DNA of 64,000 bases. Source: Anaerococcus tetradius ATCC 35098. GTDB taxonomy: Bacteria > Bacillota > Clostridia > Tissierellales > Peptoniphilaceae. Positions 57,302 through 64,000 of this stretch are shown here, piece after piece (position 1 is the stretch's first letter; each line of letters opens with the position of its first letter). Under the pieces are notes generated by a model. The model searched no databases and was not told where the DNA came from. It saw nothing but the letters and a program-made list of their open reading frames with translations. The position numbers and the translations under genes were made by a program. The DNA is taken from NCBI RefSeq assembly GCF_000159095.1, contig NZ_GG666296.1:100067-164066 (forward strand), given 5' to 3'.

Positions 57302-58324
57302 ATGGATAAAATAAATTTAAAAGATGAAAAAACCCTAGAGAGATTAAAAGAGTATCTAAACTCGGAGGACTTGACCGAAGAAGAAATTTGCTCAGTTCTT
57401 GAAGGTTTATCAGAAGAAGAAAAAGAAGAGATAATTGATATAATAACTGATGATGTTGACGATGAAGACGAAGACGACGACGAATTCATCGCAAGAGCAA
57501 ATAAATCAGCTGGCAGTGCAATTACTCCTATAAGTCGTCGTGATATGATGAAATTATCAGACCTTACAAATGAGCAGATTGTAGAGCAATTTCAAATAGG
57601 CAATCAAAACGCCCTAGCAGCCCTTGTTGAAAAAAACCAGGGTCTAGTTAGAAGTAGGGCATCATATTTCTTTAGATCTCATGGCAATGACCTAGACCTC
57701 GAAGACTTGGTCCAATCAGGTATGCTTGGGATGATTCGTGCTGCAGAAAAGTTTGACCTCTCCCTTGGTTATAAATTCACAACCTATGCCTACAAGTGGA
57801 TTGATAAGGCCATAAGAAAGGCTATCAACAAGGAAGGCCATACTATAAGGATACCTGCTGGCAAATATCTTAAATTAAATAAATTAAAGCAAATCTTAAA
57901 GGCAAATCCAGAAGCAAGTGATGAAGAGTTGTATAGGATTTTGGAAAATGAAGGGATAGATAAGAAACAAGCAGACGATCTCTTCCTCATAAATAGAAAT
58001 CAAGTAAACTCTACTTCTCTAAATATCAATTTGGATAGTGAAGATTCGACAGGCGATGAGCTTATGGATATGGTTGGAGATGAATCAACTCCAGTCGATA
58101 TGCTAATACTTGAAAAGGATATGGAAAACTTCCTCTTAAAGGCCCTAGACCAACTTACAGATAGGGAAAAACAAATAATCATCTACAGGTATGGTCTTGA
58201 TAACGAAAAACCAAAGACCCTAGAGGAAATAGGAAAAATCTATGACCTATCAAGAGAGAGAATTAGACAAATAGAAAATCAAGCTTTAGGAAAATTGAAA
58301 GAATTTTCCGAAAGAGAAGAATAA
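57302..58324 (+). CDS. RNA polymerase sigma-70 family factor with acidic N-terminus
   Basis: 340 residues. An acidic N-terminal segment (about 1-60, including DDVDDEDEDDDEF) has no clear region 1.2. Region 2 (about 95-180) carries LVQSGMLGMIRAAEKFD, TYAYKWIDKAIRKAI and IRIPAGKY; a long region 3 follows; region 4 has LTDREKQIIIYRYGLD and the HTH YDLSRERIRQIENQALGKL. Regions 2.4 and 4.2 look like RpoD-type rather than SigH, although yacP-sigH is the usual order here. I start at 57302, just after GGTGAT; an ATG four codons earlier has no ribosome site. Confidence 0.88.
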   Translation: MDKINLKDEKTLERLKEYLNSEDLTEEEICSVLEGLSEEEKEEIIDIITDDVDDEDEDDDEFIARANKSAGSAITPISRRDMMKLSDLTNEQIVEQFQIGNQNALAALVEKNQGLVRSRASYFFRSHGNDLDLEDLVQSGMLGMIRAAEKFDLSLGYKFTTYAYKWIDKAIRKAINKEGHTIRIPAGKYLKLNKLKQILKANPEASDEELYRILENEGIDKKQADDLFLINRNQVNSTSLNINLDSEDSTGDELMDMVGDESTPVDMLILEKDMENFLLKALDQLTDREKQIIIYRYGLDNEKPKTLEEIGKIYDLSRERIRQIENQALGKLKEFSEREE

Positions 58325-58328
58325 TGTC

Positions 58329-58358
58329 AAGTGGCGGGGATAGCTCTAGCCACTTTTT
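58329..58358 (+). terminator. Terminator after the sigma-factor gene
   Basis: AAGTGGC (58329-58335) and GCCACTT (58349-58355) form the stem, followed by TTTTTC. Confidence 0.85.
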
Positions 58359-58512
58359 CTAAGCAAATTTTACGTTACATGCTAATTGATTCAAGATTTA
58401 ATTAATAAAAATAAAAATTTAAAAAAAATTATTAATAAAGAGACAAAAAAACGTTTGCACTTTCAGAGAAAACAGAGTACCATATAGGTAGATTATAGAA
58501 AAGGAGGTACCT

Positions 58513-58779
58513 ATGTACGAACAAAAAGTAACACTTTCTAATGAAATAGGTTTACATGCAAGACCAGCATCTATTTTTATCAGACAAGCCGTTAAGTTCC
58601 CATGTGATATCACAGTAGAAAAAACTGGTAGGAGTTATAATGCAAAATCTATCATGTCAGTTCTTAGCATGAGTGCTTCTAAAGGCGATGAGATAATTAT
58701 AAGGGCTGACGGCCAAGCTGAAGATGAAGCTGTAAATACTCTCGTCGACTTAGTTGAGAATAGACTTAGCGATTATTGA
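58513..58779 (+). CDS. ptsH: Phosphocarrier protein HPr
   Basis: 88-residue general PTS phosphocarrier. His15 in IGLHARPAS is the phosphorylation site for enzyme I. Ser46 in AKSIMSVLS is the HPr-kinase site used with CcpA for catabolite repression; both are intact, so this is true HPr and not a Crh-like protein. AAGGAGG precedes the ATG. No ptsI or hprK is in the window. It would phosphorylate the IIA at 31080. Confidence 0.95.
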   Translation: MYEQKVTLSNEIGLHARPASIFIRQAVKFPCDITVEKTGRSYNAKSIMSVLSMSASKGDEIIIRADGQAEDEAVNTLVDLVENRLSDY

Positions 58780-58800
58780 TGATTATATATTTTGCTCATA

Positions 58801-58832
58801 AAACGAACTATTTACTTAGCTCGTTTTTTTAT
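58801..58832 (+). terminator. Terminator of ptsH
   Basis: AACGA and CTA pair with TAG and TCGTT around a short loop, followed by TTTTTTT. Confidence 0.8.
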
Positions 58833-58908
58833 TCTGATTCTATATGAAATTTTAGCTGTTTATGTTTATTTTTAGCTTGTTTTAGGGTAAATTGTTTAGA
58901 GGAGTTAA

Positions 58909-58936
58909 TTGATAATTCCTAGTAAAAGAGTATACT
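58909..58936 (+). promoter_or_regulatory. Promoter of the suf operon
   Basis: TTGATA (58909-58914) and TATACT (58931-58936) with a 16-bp spacer, 40 bases before the sufC ATG. No IscR-like site is evident. Confidence 0.65.
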
Positions 58937-58975
58937 TTAAATAGATTTTTTAAAATATTATAAGAAGAGGTAGCG

Positions 58976-59707
58976 ATGACTAATTTATTAAAGATAGAAA
59001 ATCTTCATGTTTCAGTTGGAGATAAGAAGATTTTGGATGGTATAGATCTAGAGATTAATAAGGGTGAAGTTCACGTTGTCATGGGATCAAACGGCTCAGG
59101 CAAGTCAACCCTTATGAATTCTATTATGGCAAATCCGGTTTATCAAGTTACAGAAGGAAAGATTTTCTTTGAAGGCGAAGATATTACAGATGAATCAGTA
59201 GATAAGAGAGCAAGACGTGGTATTTTTATGTCTTTCCAATATCCTAACGAAATTCCAGGCGTTAAGCTTAACGATTTTCTAAGGATTTCTAAGGAGCAAA
59301 AAGAAGGAAAGAAGCCATCAGTTCTTGCCTTTAATAAAGAACTAGCCAAAGAGATGAAGGAGCTAAAGCTTTCTGAAGATTATGCTTCAAGATATGTTAA
59401 TGTTGGTTTTTCTGGTGGTGAAAGAAAGAAATCAGAAATCCTACAAATGAAAATGCTCAATCCTAAGCTTGCCCTACTTGACGAAACAGACTCAGGTCTT
59501 GACGTTGACGCTGTAAGAATTGTTAGTGAAGGTATCAAAGACTTCCTAAATAAGGATAATGCTGTAATTATTATAACCCACCATAGGGAGCTTCTTGCTA
59601 ATATCAAGGCTGATTATGTTCATATCCTTAAAGATGGTAAAATCCAAGAAACAGGCGATGATAAGCTAATGGATAAGATTGAACAAGAAGGATACGAGTG
59701 GGTTTAA
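58976..59707 (+). CDS. sufC: SUF system ATPase SufC
   Basis: 243-residue ABC-type ATPase that drives the SufBCD scaffold for Fe-S cluster assembly. Walker A MGSNGSGKST, signature FSGGERKKSEILQM, Walker B LALLDETDSGLD and the switch His in IITHHRE are intact. First gene of sufCBDSU, behind AGAGGT; sufB starts one base after its stop. Confidence 0.96.
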   Translation: MTNLLKIENLHVSVGDKKILDGIDLEINKGEVHVVMGSNGSGKSTLMNSIMANPVYQVTEGKIFFEGEDITDESVDKRARRGIFMSFQYPNEIPGVKLNDFLRISKEQKEGKKPSVLAFNKELAKEMKELKLSEDYASRYVNVGFSGGERKKSEILQMKMLNPKLALLDETDSGLDVDAVRIVSEGIKDFLNKDNAVIIITHHRELLANIKADYVHILKDGKIQETGDDKLMDKIEQEGYEWV

Positions 59708-59708
59708 G

Positions 59709-61121
59709 ATGAAAGAAATTAATATTGAAGATCAACTAAAGGAGCTAGATCGAGGATACTATGACTTCTTTAATGAATTTGAATATGCAGATATAACTGA
59801 AAAGGGGATTAATGCCGATATAGTTAATGAGATTTCGACAAAGAAGAATGAGCCTGATTGGATGAGAAGAAGAAGGCTTAAATCTCTAGAACTTTTTGAA
59901 AAAATCGACAATCCTTCCTGGGGCCCAGACCTATCAGAGCTTAATATGGCTGATATTACAACTTATGTTAAGCCAAAGTCTGATAAAAAGTCTAACTGGG
60001 AGGCCCTTCCAGATGATATAAGAGATACCTTTGATAGACTTGGTATTCCACAAGCAGAACAAGAATCCTTGGCTGGAGTTGGTGCCCAATACGATAGTGA
60101 GGAAGTTTATCACTCTATCCAAAAACACCTATCAGATCAAGGGGTTATCTTTATGGATTTCTCCTCTGCTGTAAGAGAACATGAGGATATAGTAAAAGCC
60201 TACTTCCAAAAGGCAATTCCACCAACCCTCCACAAGTACGCAGCCCTTCATGGTGCTGTATGGAGCGGTGGATCTTTGATTTATGTTCCAGAAGGTGTTG
60301 AAGTCGATATTCCTCTTCAATCCTACTACAGGCTCAATGCACCAGGAGCTGGGCAATTCGAGCACACCATGATTATAGCAGAAGATAATGCCAAGGTTCA
60401 CTTTATAGAAGGTTGTTCTGCCCCAAGATACAATGTGGTTAACCTCCACGCAGGTTCTGTAGAAATCTTTGTCGGAAAAAATGCTGAAGTAAGATTTTCA
60501 ACTATAGAAAACTGGTCAAGAAATATGTATAACTTAAACACCAAAAGGGCTATAGTCCAAGAAGGTGGCAAGGTTATTTGGGTATCAGGTTCCTTCGGTT
60601 CTAAGGTTTCCATGCTTTATCCAACAAGTGTTCTTGTAGGAGAAGGAGCTAGTGCGGAATATACAGGAATTACCTTTGCATCCAATGGTCAATATATAGA
60701 TAATGGTTGCTCAATGATTCACCTTGCACCAAATACCTACTCAACAGCTCTAACTAAGTCAATCACAGCAGGTAATGGCAAGTCTATGACCAGATCTCTT
60801 GTTCAAATTAAGAAAAAAGCTAAGGGAGCAAGATCGACAGTAGATTGTGAAAACCTAATGATTTCAGAAGAATCTCAGTCAGATACAATTCCAGTTCTAG
60901 ATATTAGAAATGACGATGTAGACTGTGGTCACGAAGCTAAAATAGGTTCAATCGACCAAAGCCAAATCTTCTATCTAATGACTAGGGGAATACCAGAAGA
61001 AGAAGCTAAATCAATGATTGTTAGGGGTTTTGCTGAGCCAATTTCTAGAGAGCTTCCACTAGAATATGCTGTAGAGATGAACCATCTTATAGATATGGAA
61101 TTGGAAGGAGCAAACGGCTGA
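59709..61121 (+). CDS. sufB: SUF scaffold protein SufB
   Basis: 470-residue scaffold on which Fe-S clusters are built with SufC and SufD. Long beta-helix core with family segments WSGGSLIYVPEGVEVDIPLQSYYR and HEAKIGSIDQSQIFYLMTRGIPEEEA near the C-terminus. The ATG at 59709 directly follows the sufC stop; a TTG 30 bases earlier would overlap sufC and gives an atypical N-terminus. The stop shares a base with the sufD start. Confidence 0.95.
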   Translation: MKEINIEDQLKELDRGYYDFFNEFEYADITEKGINADIVNEISTKKNEPDWMRRRRLKSLELFEKIDNPSWGPDLSELNMADITTYVKPKSDKKSNWEALPDDIRDTFDRLGIPQAEQESLAGVGAQYDSEEVYHSIQKHLSDQGVIFMDFSSAVREHEDIVKAYFQKAIPPTLHKYAALHGAVWSGGSLIYVPEGVEVDIPLQSYYRLNAPGAGQFEHTMIIAEDNAKVHFIEGCSAPRYNVVNLHAGSVEIFVGKNAEVRFSTIENWSRNMYNLNTKRAIVQEGGKVIWVSGSFGSKVSMLYPTSVLVGEGASAEYTGITFASNGQYIDNGCSMIHLAPNTYSTALTKSITAGNGKSMTRSLVQIKKKAKGARSTVDCENLMISEESQSDTIPVLDIRNDDVDCGHEAKIGSIDQSQIFYLMTRGIPEEEAKSMIVRGFAEPISRELPLEYAVEMNHLIDMELEGANG

Positions 61122-62176
61122 TGGCAAGAATAAACGAAATGAGAATGCCTACTTGGGCAAGTCTCGGATTAAATTATTTAAGAGAATCAAAAGTTAAGAT
61201 AGAAAAAATAGAAGATGAACTTAACCCTAGTGAAAAAGAAGCTGGCCTTTGTGAAGTAGAAAAAGCCTTTGAGGGCCATAAGCTAGGTATTTCAGAGAAA
61301 ATAGAAAAAGAAAATAAAGACTTTAGAAATTCTTCCCTAGATTTTGATGTGATAGGAAAAAGAGAAACAGAATTTATAAATCTTGAATTAAATAAGGATA
61401 AAAATATTCTAGTTTCAAATATCGACATTAATGCTCAAGAAGAAAGTCAATCATCTTTCCTCGTAAGTATTTTTGATGATAGGTCAGATCATATTTTTCT
61501 AAATTCTAGGATAAGGGCAAAGCTTCACGCTAATTCTTATGTGAAACTAGTAGTAGTTACCAATATGTCTGAAAAGGCAACTAATCTAAACTCCATAGGA
61601 ACTTACTTGGAAGAAGGAGCAGTTCTTGATATAACTTATATAGAAGTTGGAGCTGGCAAGTCCCTAGTAAATATAGACAATATCCTAAAGGGAGCCAAGT
61701 CAAAGGTCATCCAGAAGGGAATTTACTTCAAGCAAGGAAAAGACTTCCTAGACCTATTAGCTACAAATGAACATTTTGGCAATGAAACTGATTCAGAATG
61801 TATGTTTAATGGAGCCTTGAAGGATAAGGCAGAGAAAAACTTCAAGGGTATAGTCGACCTAAGAAGGGGTTGTACTAAGGCAGATGGAAAAATCGGTGAT
61901 TATTCAATGATGCTATCTGATGAAGTTATCAACAAATCTGCGCCAATCCTTCTAAACGAAGAAAGGGAAGTTGCTGGAAAGCATGCAGCAAGTGTTGGTA
62001 GACTTAACAAAGGTATGCTATTTTACATCATGAGTCGTGGCTTTAGCAAAAAACAAGCAGAAGCTATGATGCTTGAAGCCAATTTCGCACCTGCTATTGA
62101 TGAAATAGAAGACGAAACTTTGAGAAATAGGATTAGAGAAAAAGTTCACCAAATGAATACAAGGCGTAAACTATGA
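61121..62176 (+). CDS. sufD: SUF assembly protein SufD
   Basis: 351-residue partner of SufB. The RMPTWASLGLNYLRE N-terminus and the C-terminal KHAASVGRLNKGMLFYIMSRGFSKKQAEAM segment, parallel to that of SufB, are diagnostic. Overlaps sufB by one base and sufS by four bases (ATGA). Confidence 0.93.
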   Translation: MARINEMRMPTWASLGLNYLRESKVKIEKIEDELNPSEKEAGLCEVEKAFEGHKLGISEKIEKENKDFRNSSLDFDVIGKRETEFINLELNKDKNILVSNIDINAQEESQSSFLVSIFDDRSDHIFLNSRIRAKLHANSYVKLVVVTNMSEKATNLNSIGTYLEEGAVLDITYIEVGAGKSLVNIDNILKGAKSKVIQKGIYFKQGKDFLDLLATNEHFGNETDSECMFNGALKDKAEKNFKGIVDLRRGCTKADGKIGDYSMMLSDEVINKSAPILLNEEREVAGKHAASVGRLNKGMLFYIMSRGFSKKQAEAMMLEANFAPAIDEIEDETLRNRIREKVHQMNTRRKL

Positions 62177-63396
62177 TAGATGTAGAAAAAATTAGAGCCG
62201 ACTTTCCCTACCTTGATAGCGAAAAGGTGGGAAAGAAGGTTATTTATCTGGATACAGGAGCTACAAGCCAAAAGCCTACTTGCGTAATTGATGCAGTAGA
62301 TCAGTATTATAGATACTCAAATGCAAATCCTCATAGGGGAGCACATTATCTTAGCTGGAAGGCTACAGAAGCCTACGAAGAGACTAGGGAAGTGGTAAAA
62401 AACTTTATTGGAGCAAAAAGCGCAAGAGAGATTGTTTTTACAAGATCTACAACAGAATCTCTTAACCTTTTAGCCTACTCTTATGGCTTAAATAAGCTAA
62501 AGAAAGATGACGAAATCCTAATAACCATCCTAGACCACCATGCTAACCTAGTTCCTTGGCAAATGGTAGCCAAAAAAACTGGGGCAAGGCTAGTCTATGC
62601 TTATCTAAAAGACGATTATAGCTTAGACTATGATGACTTAAAAAGTAAAATCACTGACAAAACAAAGATAGTTTCTGTAACTGGAGCAAGCAATGTTACA
62701 GGAGAGTTGATCGACTCAAAACTAATCACAAAATGGGCCCATGAAGTGGGAGCCATATCAATAGTAGACGGTGCCCAGCTAATCCCTCATGTAAAAACAA
62801 ATGTTAGGGATATTGACTGCGACTTTCTCGCTTTTTCAGGCCATAAGATGTTTTCACCTATGGGCATAGGAGTTTTGTATGGAAAATACGAACTTCTAGA
62901 AGACCTCGAGCCTTTTAACTATGGTGGAGATATGATAGAATATGTTTATGAACAAGAATCAAGCTTTGAACAAGCACCTCTAAAATTTGAGGCTGGAACT
63001 CCAAATGTTGGAGGAGTCCTTGGTCTTAGGGCTGCCATAGACTATGTAGAAAAAATAGGAATGGATGAGATACTTGCCTACGAGCATGAATTAACTTCTT
63101 ATGCCTACGATTTGATAAAGGATATTTCTAATATCAAAATATTTTATCCAAAAAATGGAAGGGCAGGTTCAGTAATTTCTTTTGCCTTTACAGACATACA
63201 TCCTCATGATATAGCAACAATCCTCGATAGTAAGGGGATTGCTGTTAGAAGCGGACATCACTGTGCTATGCCCCTTCATGGATACTTGGGAATATCTGCA
63301 ACTGCAAGGGCGTCATTTTCTATCTATAATACCAAAGAAGAGGCAGAGATTTTTGCGAAAGAACTTAAAAATGTTAGAAAGGTGATGGGCTTATAA
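62173..63396 (+). CDS. sufS: Cysteine desulfurase SufS
   Basis: 407-residue PLP enzyme that takes sulfur from cysteine for cluster assembly. PLP lysine Lys225 in AFSGHKMFSP; sulfur-accepting Cys364 in RSGHHCAMP; HHANLVPW near residue 120. This is the group II (SufS/CsdA) type, which needs SufU or SufE; sufU follows directly, sharing one base. Confidence 0.95.
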   Translation: MIDVEKIRADFPYLDSEKVGKKVIYLDTGATSQKPTCVIDAVDQYYRYSNANPHRGAHYLSWKATEAYEETREVVKNFIGAKSAREIVFTRSTTESLNLLAYSYGLNKLKKDDEILITILDHHANLVPWQMVAKKTGARLVYAYLKDDYSLDYDDLKSKITDKTKIVSVTGASNVTGELIDSKLITKWAHEVGAISIVDGAQLIPHVKTNVRDIDCDFLAFSGHKMFSPMGIGVLYGKYELLEDLEPFNYGGDMIEYVYEQESSFEQAPLKFEAGTPNVGGVLGLRAAIDYVEKIGMDEILAYEHELTSYAYDLIKDISNIKIFYPKNGRAGSVISFAFTDIHPHDIATILDSKGIAVRSGHHCAMPLHGYLGISATARASFSIYNTKEEAEIFAKELKNVRKVMGL

Positions 63397-63815
63397 TGAA
63401 CATGGAAGAAATTTACAGTCAAATAATACTAGATCATTCAAGAAATCAAGCTAACAAACACGATTTGCCTGACGCAGATATCAAAGAGCCAGGCCACAAT
63501 CCTTCTTGTGGAGATGAAATCGTCCTTCAACTAAAGATGGATGGAGATGTAATAAAAGATGCAGCTTTCACTGGCGATGGTTGTGCCATCAGCCAGGCTG
63601 CAACAAGTGTAATGTGTGATATAATTGTTGGCAAAACCAAAGAAGAGGCAAAAAGGCTCGCTGATATCTACATAAGGATGATAAAAAGAGAAGAAGTGAG
63701 CGATGAAGAATTAGAACTTCTAGAGGATGCTGTGGCCTTCAAGAACATCCAAAATATGCCACAAAGAGTAAAATGTGCCCTTCTTTCTTGGAAGACACTT
63801 GATCAAACTATCTAA
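63396..63815 (+). CDS. sufU: SUF sulfur-transfer protein SufU
   Basis: 139-residue zinc protein that accepts sulfur from SufS. The three conserved cysteines lie in NPSCGDE, GDGCAISQAA and RVKCALLSW, with the spacer typical of SufU rather than IscU. Last gene of sufCBDSU; no sufA or sufE seen. Confidence 0.93.
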   Translation: MNMEEIYSQIILDHSRNQANKHDLPDADIKEPGHNPSCGDEIVLQLKMDGDVIKDAAFTGDGCAISQAATSVMCDIIVGKTKEEAKRLADIYIRMIKREEVSDEELELLEDAVAFKNIQNMPQRVKCALLSWKTLDQTI

Positions 63816-63822
63816 GATATTT

Positions 63823-63999
63823 ATGAAAAATTTTCAAAGATTAGAATTTATGACAAGCCTAGCTTCAGCTAGCCTCTTATATATTCTAACCATCTACCAA
63901 TATATAAAAGATAAGCCTTACTATTGGCTAGTCCTAATAGCAGCCCTCCTAATGAGTGCAAATGCTTATCTAAAATACAAGATATATAAAAAATCTTAG
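63823..63999 (+). CDS. Small hypothetical membrane protein
   Basis: 58 residues with two hydrophobic helices (about 10-25 and 34-50) and basic ends. It begins seven bases after sufU and ends one base before the window edge. No clear ribosome site precedes the ATG; a GTG start 48 bases earlier would overlap sufU and also lacks one. No family recognised, so it may be a real small protein or chance. Confidence 0.45.
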   Translation: MKNFQRLEFMTSLASASLLYILTIYQYIKDKPYYWLVLIAALLMSANAYLKYKIYKKS

Positions 64000-64000
64000 C

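Noticed and set aside
58441..58470. Catabolite-responsive element before ptsH
   Set aside because: AACGTTTGCA matches only half of the consensus; the other half is an A-run.

Overview
The window is AT-rich DNA of an anaerobic low-GC Gram-positive bacterium, most likely Anaerococcus or a close relative in the Peptoniphilaceae. I infer this from protein character and gene content: a V-type ATPase instead of an F-type one in view, rubrerythrin, a SufCBDSU iron-sulfur operon, T-box riboswitches, and the order gltX-cysS-rlmB-yacP-sigma. I could run no database search, so the genus is inference. Coding density is high. There are no rRNA or tRNA genes, CRISPR arrays, insertion sequences or prophage.

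Layout. 1-3915: class I ribonucleotide reductase, with the alpha gene cut by the window edge and the beta gene separated from it by two small membrane protein genes. 3955-6552: sodium:alanine symporter and a glycosyltransferase (minus). 6612-10745: a tro-like metal ABC importer operon ending in its own DtxR-family regulator, with a perfect palindromic operator at the promoter. 10791-11942: lipoprotein of unknown function. 12048-20487: nine-gene V-type ATPase operon whose rotor subunit keeps the sodium-binding residues. 20734-22068: CBS-domain membrane protein.

22228-31466 is a sugar region. galE, a sugar nucleotidyltransferase and a mannose-family PTS IIB gene lie on the minus strand. They are divergent from an ABC sugar importer, an ascorbate-type PTS IIB and a Gfo/Idh/MocA oxidoreductase. 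A mannose-family PTS IIA follows. No membrane PTS component is present, so the PTS pieces look like orphans.

31563-36371: T-box (Thr specifier ACC), thrS, an ATP-grasp ligase resembling the D-aspartate ligase of peptidoglycan cross-bridges, and a MATE exporter. 36430-38889: unknown membrane proteins and a CPBP protease. 38963-44108: ilvBNCD under a T-box (Ile specifier ATC). 44233-49434: pgi, rubrerythrin, nagB, an HTH/DUF3169 pair with twin operators, and a DUF3021/LytTR pair. 49567-52721: two peptidases. 53158-58779: gltX, cysS, rlmB, yacP, an unusual sigma factor at the usual sigH position, and HPr. 58976-63815: sufCBDSU, then a small membrane protein.

The least expected structure is a family of three long palindromic intergenic elements (30987-31078, 48357-48551, 52901-53053). 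Their arms differ by compensating changes that keep the base pairing. Their centres carry zero, three and one copies of a GC-rich unit of about 20 nt.
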